From Ottelia alismoides (taxonomy: Eukaryota; Streptophyta; Magnoliopsida; Alismatales; Hydrocharitaceae): 64,000 nt of DNA. The DNA is taken from NCBI GenBank assembly GCA_037367405.1, contig JAZKJV010011400.1, forward strand, positions 1,734,501 through 1,798,500, given 5' to 3'. The stretch's first letter is position 1; every line of letters begins with the position of its first letter. A model generated the notes under the pieces. The model was not told the origin of the DNA and searched no databases. It saw nothing but the letters and a program-made list of their open reading frames with translations. Shown piece after piece: positions 25,878 to 35,007 of this stretch. Position numbers and translations under genes: made by a program.

Positions 25878-27638
25878 TTATGGTTCTTTGACCAGGGAGA
25901 TTTTGAGTTTATCCAAAACGCTCAACACTGGCAGCATGGCGCGGTAAGGATTAGGACCGTCCAGCGGAGTTTCCAGAAATTTGATGTAGTCACAGCCCAC
26001 GGTCCGTCCTGTACTGGCATCCAGTCCCAGCCAACGATCCCCCACCCAGGCCTCTGTCCACATATGGTAGACAAAGTGCGCCCCGGTATCGCTCGAACTG
26101 AGGCGTATGCCACTGGCGATACGCGCCGGAATCTCGCGACTACGCAACAGCGCAGCCAACAGCACCGCGCATTCGCTCGGATCGCCTGCCTGCGATTGCA
26201 GCACTTCGCTGGCCTTCAAAAAGCGAGTATCGAACGGCTTGGCCTTGATGATTGTTGACAACTGTTCATTGAGCTGAATAGCCACTTGGCCGGGAACTCG
26301 CTCGTCAGCGGCCAAGGTGACTGCCAACTGCTGGATACTCGGATCATCGGAATTGATAAACAGCGAAGGACGAGTGCACGCCGGTTCGGGTCGAGTCTGC
26401 TGGACACCCAACACGCTGGGGCCATCCACTTGAGACTTCACCACAGTCAGCCTGGCTTCGAACGCATTGCTGCTTTTGCAATACTGATTGCCCTGCGAAG
26501 AGAAGAGTTGATAGGGATCCGGCTGGCTGGAACCGATGTTGTAGACCACCTTATCCAGCGTCTGAACCTGTTCCACATCGTCGCTCACGTTGACTCGCAC
26601 AAGCGCCCGACTTTGCACCTCGTTTTCATCAACCATCCGCTGGCCAGTTTCGGCTGAAACTCGAAAGCTACTGAAGTTCAGCCCTTGAGGCCAAATGGTC
26701 TTCTGGATGTTGCCTTGGCGGTCGGCCCACATGCGCACGCGAATACCTTCTTTCTCCAGTTGCATGGTGACATCGATCGGAATGACATCTTCCAGTAAGC
26801 CCTCAGGACAAGTGGTTGATTCGGGTTGGCCCGATGTCAGGGTGACCAGGGCCACTTGATGATTTTGAGCCAAGAAAACCTGCGCGGCTCGAGCCTGCTT
26901 GGGCTGCATGGGATTGCGGAGCAGCAACTGATGAATGCCCATTGGCCCCCAGGTGCCAGGCGGCAATGCCACTTGCTTGGCAGCCGCGCCCGCCGAACCT
27001 TGACTGTCCAGTCGCAGGTTGCGTCCGAAGACAGAACCATGAATTTCGGTTTCGCTGGAGCCGATGCGGACAGTCTCGGAAAAACTGACCATTTGACCGT
27101 TTGGCTGCTCGACCGTTTCGACCAGCACGGTGCGTCTAGGCGATTTACTACTATCGGGCATCGACATATGCGTGGTCATCGTCAAACGCAGGCGGCTTTT
27201 GTCGGCCATCTCGAACTTGTACTGCGTAACTCCGATGCGCTGCGCATTGCGGTAGACGGCTTCCCAGTACTCAAAGGGCGGGGCCAACTGCCCGCGCAAC
27301 CAGGTCTCGCCACCGGCTTCGTCTCGCAGGTACTCGAGCTTGCGAGCCTCACTGGACGACTTGACCGCTGGACTGTTGGCTGGATTGGGAACAGGTGGGC
27401 TCTCGGGCTGGCCAGACGATGAGCCGCGACTGGTTGCGCCAGAATCCAGCTTCGCGGGGGCTGCGCCCACGGCTGGGCCACCGGATGAATCGGTTGGCTG
27501 ATCGCCTGAAACAGCCAGGTTGGTGGGCCTCTCCACTGGCGGAATAGGTTTGGCCGCCGGTTGGCAACCAGACAATATCAAGGTGCCTACAGTGAGCCAC
27601 TGTAGCCACAGGAAGCGCTCAGATAATCGCTGGGTCAT
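25878..27638 (-). CDS. transglutaminase-like lipoprotein
   Basis: 586 aa from the ATG at 27636-27638, chosen because it gives a compact lipoprotein signal MTQRLSERFLWLQWL...LILSGC with lipobox LSGC; an ATG 11 codons upstream is possible. A Pro/Ser/Gly-rich linker of about 80 residues follows, then a long beta-rich region. Near the C-terminus the transglutaminase triad is visible: Cys490 in GDPSECAVLLAALLRSREIP, His525 in HFVYHMWTEAWVG and Asp540 in WLGLDAS. Such proteins are usually anchored in the inner or outer membrane facing the periplasm and act as cysteine proteases or transferases. Substrate unknown. No obvious operon partner. Confidence 0.85.
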   Translation of the reverse strand: MTQRLSERFLWLQWLTVGTLILSGCQPAAKPIPPVERPTNLAVSGDQPTDSSGGPAVGAAPAKLDSGATSRGSSSGQPESPPVPNPANSPAVKSSSEARKLEYLRDEAGGETWLRGQLAPPFEYWEAVYRNAQRIGVTQYKFEMADKSRLRLTMTTHMSMPDSSKSPRRTVLVETVEQPNGQMVSFSETVRIGSSETEIHGSVFGRNLRLDSQGSAGAAAKQVALPPGTWGPMGIHQLLLRNPMQPKQARAAQVFLAQNHQVALVTLTSGQPESTTCPEGLLEDVIPIDVTMQLEKEGIRVRMWADRQGNIQKTIWPQGLNFSSFRVSAETGQRMVDENEVQSRALVRVNVSDDVEQVQTLDKVVYNIGSSQPDPYQLFSSQGNQYCKSSNAFEARLTVVKSQVDGPSVLGVQQTRPEPACTRPSLFINSDDPSIQQLAVTLAADERVPGQVAIQLNEQLSTIIKAKPFDTRFLKASEVLQSQAGDPSECAVLLAALLRSREIPARIASGIRLSSSDTGAHFVYHMWTEAWVGDRWLGLDASTGRTVGCDYIKFLETPLDGPNPYRAMLPVLSVLDKLKISLVKEP

Positions 27639-27964
27639 TGGTAACAGATACCGTCCTGGTGCGGAATACATTCAGACTAAGCCGCTGGGTGAGTATATCA
27701 TAGTCACCCCGACGGCCATTTCTTTAGGGCGGGATACGAACCGCCCCAATAGGTTGGCTTGATTACCAGCGCTTAACGGCTGTCGTTCAGTTGGTAACGA
27801 TTATGCCTCCGGCGAGAGGCACCGAAGCTTTCTTAAAGCCCACAAGCCCGAATTCTCTGCGCACCGACGCTCCTTGGTGACCTAGTTTTTGTTGTCAGTT
27901 CGGCAGACGGTCTATGCCCCCGAACTTGCGTCTTCCCCCCCGAGACAGTCGAAGAGAAAAGCAA
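27639..27964. other. divergent intergenic region, about 326 bp
   Basis: Between the lipoprotein start and the plus-strand hypothetical gene. It contains a small hairpin (GGGCGG-GATACGAA-CCGCCC, about 27728-27747) and A/T-rich stretches. No tRNA or convincing ORF; both promoters should be here, but I cannot place them. Confidence 0.4.
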
Positions 27965-28681
27965 ATGGGCTCCAAGCCAAGCTCGCAATCCAGCGCCGCT
28001 CAAACCAGCGCTCGTGCACAAAACACCAATGTCACCAAGTTTCAGCAGATTACCGAAGATCAGCTCGAAGCCCACATGGAGGTATTTCGCTATGGAACTT
28101 TTGACTTAACCGAAGCTATTCGCCCCTCGATCGAACTGTCGATCCTGCCGCGTCAAGGCTTTCGTCACGACACCTATATTGACCCAACGACCAAAAACAA
28201 AGTGCCGGTCATCATGGCCGCTGCCAGCCGCGAACGTCTGTTCGACCTGTTCATCGATATGATCAGTACGCTGGGACCCGTGGTCGACGTCGTGCTGGAA
28301 ACCAGTCACTACCGCAACAACGGCCACGATGATTTCTACCGCGAACACATCGACATGCCGGTTCTGAAGAGCATTCTCTACGATTACGAATCCATGCTGC
28401 TCAATGACGGCTGTACAGGTATCGCGGTGCTCAATCCGCAACGCCAGCAAGAAGTTCAATTCGACGAACACAAGATGATCATCGCTTACGGTTCACCGCT
28501 GGAAAGCTACGAACGAGTGTTGATCAGCCATGACGTGTACTGCGAAGACGACTTGCGTTTCTTGACCGAAGCCGAGCATGTCCATAGCAGCTCGGACGCC
28601 CTGTACGATCAATTCCAATCTCTTTGTGCTCGCCTGGGAATGGAAGGCGATAACGAAGACGACGACGCTGAGTTCGCGTAA
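27965..28681 (+). CDS. hypothetical protein, acidic C-terminus
   Basis: 238 aa from the ATG at 27965 (MGSKPSSQSSAAQTSAR), preceded by GAAGAG; an ATG at 27914 would add 17 residues. After a Ser/Gln-rich N-terminal tail comes a soluble alpha/beta-looking domain: ITEDQLEAHMEVFRYGTFDL, GPVVDVVLETSHYRNNG, YDYESMLLNDGCTGIAVLNP and DEHKMIIAYGSPLESYERVL. It ends in an acidic tail (EGDNEDDDAEFA). No signal peptide, membrane helix or known catalytic motif. Regular codon use and a folded-looking composition support a real cytosolic protein. I do not recognise the family. Confidence 0.8.
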   Translation: MGSKPSSQSSAAQTSARAQNTNVTKFQQITEDQLEAHMEVFRYGTFDLTEAIRPSIELSILPRQGFRHDTYIDPTTKNKVPVIMAAASRERLFDLFIDMISTLGPVVDVVLETSHYRNNGHDDFYREHIDMPVLKSILYDYESMLLNDGCTGIAVLNPQRQQEVQFDEHKMIIAYGSPLESYERVLISHDVYCEDDLRFLTEAEHVHSSSDALYDQFQSLCARLGMEGDNEDDDAEFA

Positions 28682-28769
28682 GCACTTGTTTCTAACGCAA
28701 GAGCACCATTGAGGGCGGGGCAGGGCGAGGCTATTGCCGAGCCAGCACCGCCCGAATAGCGGGACATTC

Positions 28770-29327
28770 TCAGACCAGGTCTTGCTTGCGCCGAGTGCGG
28801 CTGGCGCTGCGGTTACAGGCTTCGCAGACGCCTTGAATGATCAGACGATGCGAGCGTACGCGAAAGCGATGCTCTTTGGCGACTTCTTCGCGCAGTTGCA
28901 GCAACTGATCACTCTGAAACTCGATCAAATCGTGACACTTGACGCAGTAGAGATGATCATGCTGTGGATAGCCATAGTCATGTTCATAGACACTGCGGCC
29001 GTTCAGTTCGAAGCTGCGCAGCAAACCCGCGTCAACGAATTCTTTCAGCGTGCGGTAGACAGTCGGACGACTGACGTGATTGGTCTGCCCTTTGCGCGGC
29101 AGTTGCTCAATCAATTGGTCGGCATCGAAGTGCTCATGGCGGCTGAACACCTGCTCGACCAGAAAGCGCCGCTGGTCGGTATTGCGCAGGCCTCGGCTCT
29201 GAAGATACTCTTCAAAGCGGTCCAGTGGAGATTGTGAGACGCTGACAGCATCAAACTGAAGAGCGTTGTTTTGGCTCACGCGATATCGACCTGTATCGGC
29301 ACGAACGAAGGGAGTTTTGGGCAACAT
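28770..29327 (-). CDS. Fur-family transcriptional regulator
   Basis: 185 aa. The winged-helix DNA-binding part is FEEYLQSRGLRNTDQRRFLV...VSRPTVYRTLKEFVDAGLLR, and the dimerisation/metal domain has HDHLYCVKCHDLIEF plus a second pair CEAC, giving the structural Cys4 zinc site. Residues such as HEHFDADQL and the HDHLYC histidines supply the regulatory metal site. It would repress genes in response to a metal or peroxide; whether it is Fur, PerR or Zur type is not decidable by eye. An N-terminal stretch of about 30 residues precedes the usual Fur start, so translation may begin at a GTG at 29279 instead. No metal-uptake gene is adjacent. Confidence 0.88.
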   Translation of the reverse strand: MLPKTPFVRADTGRYRVSQNNALQFDAVSVSQSPLDRFEEYLQSRGLRNTDQRRFLVEQVFSRHEHFDADQLIEQLPRKGQTNHVSRPTVYRTLKEFVDAGLLRSFELNGRSVYEHDYGYPQHDHLYCVKCHDLIEFQSDQLLQLREEVAKEHRFRVRSHRLIIQGVCEACNRSASRTRRKQDLV

Positions 29328-29417
29328 GCCCGTAACGGTAGCCGACGGTGGCTAATGCTACAGGCCCATTGTACCCGTCTGGGCCAGGATTTCCCAGGCT
29401 TAAGTTCGCCCAGGCAA

Positions 29418-29504
29418 TTTCGCTGGATGCGGTATTCGTAGCCACCGCTGCCAAGCGGTGGAAAGCGTCAACATTGTCGTCCACCGTCTGGCGACGGTGG
29501 CTAC
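29418..29504. repeat. inverted pair of GTAG palindromes, copy B
   Basis: Reverse-oriented near-copy of the element at 24709-24795: core 29438-29504, also 67 bp, plus the shared 20-bp flank (29418-29437). Stems CCACCGCT/AGCGGTGG and CCACCGTC/GACGGTGG are both intact. Confidence 0.85.
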
Positions 29505-29525
29505 CCAGTGGCCGCTACCCAGTGG

Positions 29526-29545
29526 CCGCTATTCAGAGCGGCTAC
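29526..29545 (-). repeat. single GTAG palindrome at the end of the FlgM-like gene
   Basis: Minus strand: GTAG then CCGCT-CTGAAT-AGCGG. It overlaps the last codon and stop of the FlgM-like gene. The 14-bp unit CTACCCAGTGGCCG is repeated twice just to its left (29501-29528), bridging to copy B. Confidence 0.55.
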
Positions 29546-29847
29546 GCATAGGCGTCCAGGAATTTATCCAGGGCACCGGCGACGCGGTCGGCCGAATCAT
29601 AATTGCCTTCAGCTATCGCTTGACGCAAGGCATTGACCTTCTCCCAACGAATGCCGTCAGCGGGGGCATTTTGGCCGGTGGCCTGCGTGGAACTGAGCGC
29701 CTGGGCTTCGGGCGAGAGATCCAACTGATCGGCCGGCAGGGTGGATTGCGGTTGGGCGGTTTGGCTGGCGCGACTGCTGGCGGTACTTCGGCCGGCACCA
29801 GACAGACTTTGCGCAGCCTGAGCGTGGCTCAAACCATTAATTTGCAT
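29542..29847 (-). CDS. flgM: FlgM-like anti-sigma-28 factor
   Basis: 101 aa from the ATG at 29845-29847 (MQINGLSHAQAAQSL), preceded by GGGGAG at 8 nt; the longer in-frame extension is rejected. The N-terminal half is low-complexity Ala/Ser/Gln, as in FlgM proteins, which are disordered when free. The C-terminal half carries the family pattern: DQLDLSPEAQAL, then IRWEKVNALRQAIAEGNYD and a final helix VAGALDKFLDAY. FlgM binds and inhibits the flagellar sigma factor FliA and is secreted when the hook is complete. No flagellar gene is adjacent, so the assignment rests on the sequence pattern. Confidence 0.72.
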   Translation of the reverse strand: MQINGLSHAQAAQSLSGAGRSTASSRASQTAQPQSTLPADQLDLSPEAQALSSTQATGQNAPADGIRWEKVNALRQAIAEGNYDSADRVAGALDKFLDAYA

Positions 29848-30406
29848 GGAACTAACTCCCCTGCGAATGCATGAAAATGCGGAAACCAAGTTGTGGACAG
29901 GCATGGAACGCTGGCAGTGGAACCGGGCAACGGTCTCCAAAGCCGCTTTTATTCAGAAGTGCGTCGCATTCCATGTCGGGAAGAGCGCTGTCCATGACCG
30001 CAGAGGGTTGACTTCGCGAACGCTTCTAGAAGCAAACGTGGTTATCGTCGCCACGCCACCCCAAGTCCCGTTCTTCTCGCCGATTTCCGATTGTAAGCAA
30101 CACACCGAAGCTGCCAGGACCGCAAACTTGGGCGGTTAGCTAGCACTTCCTCGCTGAATCCGTTCTTCTTCTCTAAGACTCCTGTCGATTCCAACTCACG
30201 CACCATTATAGGCACTGTCCAGGCTACGAGGCCAGATCAATTGCCGGCCGCCAGTTAACCCAGCGGTAATCTGGGACAAATTTGGCCTTGAGCCCTCCTC
30301 AGGTGGCCGATACACTCAGGGATTCCGCCAAGAAAGCATAGCGGCAAGTACGTCAAATACAGTCACTGCCAGACAACCAGTTCGTGCAAAGCAAAGATAA
30401 ATCGCC
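29848..30406. other. divergent intergenic region, 559 bp
   Basis: Between flgM-like (minus) and rpmE (plus). Moderately GC-rich, with short pyrimidine-rich stretches near 30145-30190. I found no tRNA, hairpin terminator or credible ORF. Unusually long for this window, so an unannotated small RNA or leader is possible, but nothing supports one directly. Confidence 0.4.
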
Positions 30407-30646
30407 ATGAAAGAAGGCACCCACCCCAACTACCACCAGACCAAGGTCACCTGCGGCTGCGGCAACTCGTTCTTCACTGGCAGCACTCGCAAAGAGCTGA
30501 AGGTCGACATTTGCTCGGCTTGCCATCCGTTCTACACGGGCAAGCTGAAATACGTCGACACCGCCGGTCGAATCGAGAAGTTCCAGTCGAAGTTTGCAGC
30601 CGGCAGCTACGCCAGCCTGCAAGCCAAAAAAGGCAAAAAGAAGTAG
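30407..30646 (+). CDS. rpmE: 50S ribosomal protein L31
   Basis: 79 aa, the usual size. The sequence reads [20 protein letters not shown], then [20 protein letters not shown] and [12 protein letters not shown], an unmistakable bacterial L31. Cysteines at CGC and CSAC form the zinc-binding set of the C+ (zinc-containing) form. The Lys-rich tail (LQAKKGKKK) is typical. It stands at the head of a block of translation genes (prfA, prmC) but is separated from them by a strong hairpin and about 230 bp, so it is probably a separate transcript. Confidence 0.97.
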   Translation: MKEGTHPNYHQTKVTCGCGNSFFTGSTRKELKVDICSACHPFYTGKLKYVDTAGRIEKFQSKFAAGSYASLQAKKGKKK

Positions 30647-30670
30647 CTTAGCTCGCCTGCTCCCTCACGC

Positions 30671-30715
30671 GGTACGCATACCCCGAGCGGCCAACTGCTC
30701 GGCTCTATGCGTACC
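30671..30715 (+). terminator. strong stem-loop after rpmE
   Basis: GGTACGCATA pairs with TATGCGTACC, and inside it CCGAGC pairs with GCTCGG (loop of 8 nt). The structure begins 25 nt past the rpmE stop. It is followed by only TTCTGTC, so termination may be partial. Confidence 0.55.
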
Positions 30716-30879
30716 TTCTGTCATCACGTCAAACGCAGGCTTTGCGATACTAGCCCTGAACCAGGCTTCTCAGGGCAGCCCAGTACGCAATATCTAACCC
30801 CAGGGGGTCAGGTCTCTTTTTCCCGGCCTCCCCATGACCAGACATGCCCCTATTCTCGTAGGATCAACCGAGCCCAATC

Positions 30880-31959
30880 ATGAATGTCCGAGCCGAACTA
30901 GAAACCAAACTCAAACGCTTCGAAGAGCTCGAAGGCCTGATGTCCCAGCCCGAGATCATGGATCAGTCGCACAAGATGGCGGCCTACGCGCGGGAACATG
31001 GGACACTCGCCAAACTGGCCAACAAATATCGTCACTACAAGAAGCTGAGCGAAGATATTCGCGACCTGAGCGTCATGGCCGACAGCGACGATGCCGACGA
31101 ACGCGCCATGGCCCAGGAAGAACTCCCGGGCTTGCGCTCTGAACGCGAAAACCTGTGGAACGAATTGCTGGAAATGACCATTGGCGGCGAAGATGCCACC
31201 CGCGCTCGATGCGTTATGGAAATCCGAGCCGGCACCGGCGGCGAAGAGGCCGCGCTCTTCGCCCGCGACCTGTATGAAATGTACAAGCACAATGCCGAAC
31301 TGAAGGGCTGGAAGGTCGAAGTCATGGATGCCAGCCCATCGGAACGCGGCGGATTCAAGGAAATCATCCTGGGCTTTGATGGCGAAGGCGTCTTCCGCGA
31401 ATTGCAATTTGAAAGCGGCGGCCATCGTGTTCAGCGCGTCCCCGAAACGGAAACCCAAGGTCGTATCCACACCTCCGCAGCGACCGTGGCGGTGCTGGCA
31501 GAACCAGAAGATGTCGAAATCGATCTCAAACCCGAAGATTATCGCATCGACAAATTCTGCGCCTCAGGCCCCGGCGGCCAGCACGTCAACAAAACTGAGT
31601 CGGCGATTCGTTTGACCCACTACGAATCGGGTATCGTCGTGCAGTGCCAGGACGAAAAGAGCCAGCACAAGAACCTCAGCAAAGCGATCCGCGTGCTCAA
31701 GAGCCGTTTGTATGATCACAAACGCCAAGAAGAGGCCAAGAAACGCTCGGATACCCGCAAGACCCTGACCGGCTCGGGCGATCGCAGCGAACGCATTCGC
31801 ACTTATAATTTCCGCGAGAATCGCGTGACCGACCATCGCATCGGACTGACACTCTATAAACTGGATAGCATTATCGCGGGCAATATGCAGCCAGTCACCT
31901 CGGCGCTGCTGGAGTACGAACGCGATCAGATACGTGGTGATGACACGGAGGAAGCATGA
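30880..31959 (+). CDS. prfA: peptide chain release factor 1
   Basis: 359 aa, full length for RF1. The catalytic GGQ is at 232-234 within [19 protein letters not shown], and the upstream [20 protein letters not shown] and [20 protein letters not shown] are family hallmarks; the latter precedes the PxT-type anticodon-recognition region of class I factors. It releases the nascent chain at UAA and UAG codons. Its stop overlaps the prmC start (ATGA, 31956-31959), so the two are translationally coupled; PrmC methylates the glutamine of this GGQ, which explains the pairing. Confidence 0.97.
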   Translation: MNVRAELETKLKRFEELEGLMSQPEIMDQSHKMAAYAREHGTLAKLANKYRHYKKLSEDIRDLSVMADSDDADERAMAQEELPGLRSERENLWNELLEMTIGGEDATRARCVMEIRAGTGGEEAALFARDLYEMYKHNAELKGWKVEVMDASPSERGGFKEIILGFDGEGVFRELQFESGGHRVQRVPETETQGRIHTSAATVAVLAEPEDVEIDLKPEDYRIDKFCASGPGGQHVNKTESAIRLTHYESGIVVQCQDEKSQHKNLSKAIRVLKSRLYDHKRQEEAKKRSDTRKTLTGSGDRSERIRTYNFRENRVTDHRIGLTLYKLDSIIAGNMQPVTSALLEYERDQIRGDDTEEA

Positions 31960-32963
31960 GTACCGCAGAAGCGTGGACCGTTGGACGGCTGCTGACGTGG
32001 ACTGCCGATTACTTGAAGAAATACGGTTCGACCTCGCCGCGATTGGATGCCGAGGTCTTGCTGGCGGAGGCTCGCGGTTGCAGCCGTATCGATCTTTATA
32101 CGGCCTTCGCTGAAGAGCCTTCCGAGGAAGTCCGCGCTTCTTTTAAAGAAATGGTTCGACGCCGCGCTGAAGGCACACCGGTCGCCTATCTGGTCGGACG
32201 CAAAGAATTCTATTCGCTCTCCTTTGAAGTGAATCCGGATGTCTTGATACCGCGACCAGAAACCGAACACCTGGTGGTCGAAGCCATCGATCGCGCCAAA
32301 CAACTGACCGGTCAATCGCCCCAGCAGACAACGCCCCCACCTGCACCCCAGGCCACTTCGGCCCAAGCCCAATCTGAACCGGCCGCCGACATGAGCGACC
32401 AGATGGCTGACCAACCCGAAGCCTGGCGTCCCAAACCGATCAAGTCATACGCTGGTTTGACAATCGCTGATGTGGGTACCGGCAGCGGTTGCGTGGCGAT
32501 CGCGCTAGCCAAATCACTCTCGGGGGCCACCATCTATGCTCTGGACATCTCGCCGAAAGCCCTGGAACTGGCGGCCCGCAACGTGCAAACGCATGCGGTC
32601 GCTCCACAAGTGACCCTGCTGCAAAGCGACTTGCTGGCAGCCGTGGCCGACAAGACACTCGACATCATCGTCAGCAACCCACCGTACATCAGCCAGGCCG
32701 AATACGAGGCGTTACCAGCCAGCGTCAAGAACTTTGAACCCCAAGGGGCACTGGTCAGTGGACCAACCGGGACAGAAATCATCGAACGCTTGCTACAACA
32801 GTCAGCACCGCGGCTGCGAAGTGGCGGTTGGTTGCTGATCGAATTCTCGCCGATGATCGCCGAGCGAGTCGCACAACTGGTCGATCGCAGCCAGTGGAGC
32901 GAACCGACTATTCATAAAGATCTGGCCGGCCTGGCTCGGATCCTGGCCGTTCGCAGGCAATAG
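31956..32963 (+). CDS. prmC: release-factor glutamine N5-methyltransferase
   Basis: 335 aa. N-terminal helical substrate-binding domain (about 1-110, including [13 protein letters not shown] and [14 protein letters not shown]), SAM-binding motif [13 protein letters not shown] (172-184) and active-site NPPY (241-244). It methylates the GGQ glutamine of RF1 and RF2. Unusual: between the two domains lies a Gln/Pro/Ala-rich insert of roughly 50 residues (about 112-163: [19 protein letters not shown] and on), making the protein longer than the common 280-290 aa. The insert is low complexity and probably a flexible linker. Coupled to prfA by a 4-nt overlap. Confidence 0.95.
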   Translation: MSTAEAWTVGRLLTWTADYLKKYGSTSPRLDAEVLLAEARGCSRIDLYTAFAEEPSEEVRASFKEMVRRRAEGTPVAYLVGRKEFYSLSFEVNPDVLIPRPETEHLVVEAIDRAKQLTGQSPQQTTPPPAPQATSAQAQSEPAADMSDQMADQPEAWRPKPIKSYAGLTIADVGTGSGCVAIALAKSLSGATIYALDISPKALELAARNVQTHAVAPQVTLLQSDLLAAVADKTLDIIVSNPPYISQAEYEALPASVKNFEPQGALVSGPTGTEIIERLLQQSAPRLRSGGWLLIEFSPMIAERVAQLVDRSQWSEPTIHKDLAGLARILAVRRQ

Positions 32964-33179
32964 CGCTCGCAGCTCGTATCGGGCATGCTCGGAAGCGTCT
33001 GCTGGAACCATCGGGCACAGGCTCTAGTGCCCTCCACAACCTGCTTGCTACCCTGTGAAAGAAGCTCGGTTTCAATTAGCATTTTCAATCACCAATACGC
33101 AGCCGCTGGACAGTTCCTGCACTCATAGGCTCCGCCTCAATTTCGCTCCCCGCGTCCTATCCCACACCAGAGATTCACT

Positions 33180-34829
33180 ATGCAAATGGAAAAGCTCGTC
33201 TCGCTCTGCAAACGCCGCGGCTATGTCTTTCAGTCCAGCGAGATCTATGGTGGCCTGAACGGATTCTGGGACTATGGCCCTCTGGGTGTTGAACTCAAAC
33301 GCAATATCAAAGATGCCTGGTGGCGCGACATGGTCAGCGGGCACGATGACCTGGTTGCCCCCCAAGGCGCACCCGAGGCCTACGAAATGGTCGGCCTGGA
33401 CTGTGCGATCATCATGCATCCCCAAGTCTGGCGAGTCAGTGGCCATTACGATCTGTTCTGCGACAAGATGGTCGACTGCCGCGAATCGCAGAAGCGTTAT
33501 CGCTGGGATCACGTCGTCGGCTGCTGGGTCACCGGCCGCGTAGCGCAGCACGGTGGCGAAGCCGGCGGAGCTCAGACCGGACCACAACGCATCTTCATCT
33601 CGGTGATCACCGACGAAGATCCCAAACCTGAAATCGAAGCCAAGGCGCTCAAGTTCTTTGGTTTGCGCGCCAAGGATCTGGATCAACTGAAGTTCGAAGA
33701 CAAACTACAAACGCTCTCGGCGCTGGAAGACTTTGAACAAGTTGTTGGTCCCGACGCCAAGAGTCTCGGCACTCTTACACCACCGCGCGACTTCAACTTG
33801 ATGTTTCCAACCACCATCGGCGCACTGGGTGGCGAGTCGGATCGCGCTTTCTTGCGCCCCGAAACAGCTCAAGGTATCTTCGTCAACTTCAAAAACGTTT
33901 GCGACAGCACGCGCGTCAAGGTTCCGTTTGGTATCGCGCAAGTCGGCAAAAGCTTTCGTAACGAGATAACACCCCGCAACTTCACTTTCCGTTCACGCGA
34001 ATTCGAGCAGATGGAGATCGAGTTCTTCTGCCACCCCAATTCTTCACAGCAGTGGTATCGCTACTGGCGCGATCGTCGCATGCAATGGTACACCGACCTG
34101 GGCCTGGCCGGTGAACGCCTGCGACTGCGCGAGCATGCCCAGGATGAATTGAGCCATTACTCAACCGGCACCGCGGATATCGAATATGCCTTCCCATTCT
34201 TGCCACCGGGTGAATTCGGTGAATTGGAGGGCATCGCTCATCGCGGTGACTTCGATCTGCGCAGCCACATGGAAGGCAAATTGGACGAGAAAACCAACCC
34301 ACTGCAGGTGCAACTGGGAGAAGATGGCAAACCCAAGTGGCGCGGCAGCGGCAAGGATCTGACCTACCGCGACGAATTGACCAACGAACGCTTCACGCCG
34401 CACGTTATCGAACCCTCGGCAGGGGCAGACCGCGCGACATTGGCATTCCTGTGCGAATCGTATTGCGAAGACCAGGCGCCAGATGAAAAGGGCGAAATGC
34501 AAACGCGCGTCGTGCTGAAATTGCACCCCCGCATCGCGCCGGTCAAGGCAGCCATCTTGCCGCTGGTGAAAAAAGACGGCATGCCGGAAGTCGCTCAGTC
34601 GATCTATCGTCAACTCAAGAAAAAATACAATGTGTTCTACGACGAAAAAGGGGCCGTCGGGCGCCGCTACCGACGCCAGGATGAAGCTGGCACTCCGTTT
34701 TGCGTCACCGTCGATGGCCAGTCCTTGCAAGACCAGACCGTGACGCTGCGCGACCGTGATTCGCTCAAGCAAGACCGGATTGCTATCAGCGATGTGGCTG
34801 CCGTAATCGAAGAACGCATGGGAACCTAA
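33180..34829 (+). CDS. glyS: glycyl-tRNA synthetase (dimeric alpha2 type)
   Basis: 549 aa, matching the single-chain class II enzyme. Motifs: N-terminal LCKRRGYVFQSSEIYGGLNG and WDYGPLGVELKRNI; FLRPETAQGIFVNFKN; motif 2 NEITPRNFTFRSREFEQMEI; motif 3 SAGADRATLAFLCESY; and the C-terminal anticodon-binding domain starting near RIAPVKAAILPLVKKDG. It charges tRNA-Gly. Insertion of about 70 residues between the first catalytic block and motif 2 (near PEIEAKALKFFGLRAKD) is usual in planctomycete and deinococcal forms. No strong ribosome binding site; the ATG at 33180 is the natural start. The REP-type element copy C follows the stop. Confidence 0.95.
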   Translation: MQMEKLVSLCKRRGYVFQSSEIYGGLNGFWDYGPLGVELKRNIKDAWWRDMVSGHDDLVAPQGAPEAYEMVGLDCAIIMHPQVWRVSGHYDLFCDKMVDCRESQKRYRWDHVVGCWVTGRVAQHGGEAGGAQTGPQRIFISVITDEDPKPEIEAKALKFFGLRAKDLDQLKFEDKLQTLSALEDFEQVVGPDAKSLGTLTPPRDFNLMFPTTIGALGGESDRAFLRPETAQGIFVNFKNVCDSTRVKVPFGIAQVGKSFRNEITPRNFTFRSREFEQMEIEFFCHPNSSQQWYRYWRDRRMQWYTDLGLAGERLRLREHAQDELSHYSTGTADIEYAFPFLPPGEFGELEGIAHRGDFDLRSHMEGKLDEKTNPLQVQLGEDGKPKWRGSGKDLTYRDELTNERFTPHVIEPSAGADRATLAFLCESYCEDQAPDEKGEMQTRVVLKLHPRIAPVKAAILPLVKKDGMPEVAQSIYRQLKKKYNVFYDEKGAVGRRYRRQDEAGTPFCVTVDGQSLQDQTVTLRDRDSLKQDRIAISDVAAVIEERMGT

Positions 34830-34859
34830 CTAACTGGATAGCGACACTTGGCAAGCTGG

Positions 34860-34926
34860 GTAGCCACGGTCGCCAGACGGTGGACGCGAAAGTTAACGCT
34901 TTCTACCGCTTGGCAGTGTTGGCTAC
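34860..34926. repeat. inverted pair of GTAG palindromes, copy C (decayed)
   Basis: 67 bp, same length and order as copies A and B, same orientation as A, with several substitutions that weaken both outer arms (for example CCACGGTC, CTACCGCT, AGTGTTGG). The 20-bp flank found in A and B is absent. It lies 31 bp after the glyS stop. Confidence 0.75.
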
Positions 34927-35007
34927 TAGATCGTCTGGTTTGTATCAATCGCACTTGCTCTTGAGCCGTCGGGGCTATCCTGCTACTTACATCCGTAGCG
35001 CCCCAAT

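Noticed and set aside
29330..29362. GTAGCC...GGTGGCTAATGCTAC as a further full REP copy
   Set aside because: The stem is too broken to fold; at most a decayed remnant.
30140..30260. tRNA-like 3' half (GTCGATTCC)
   Set aside because: No acceptor stem, D-arm or anticodon arm can be paired around it.
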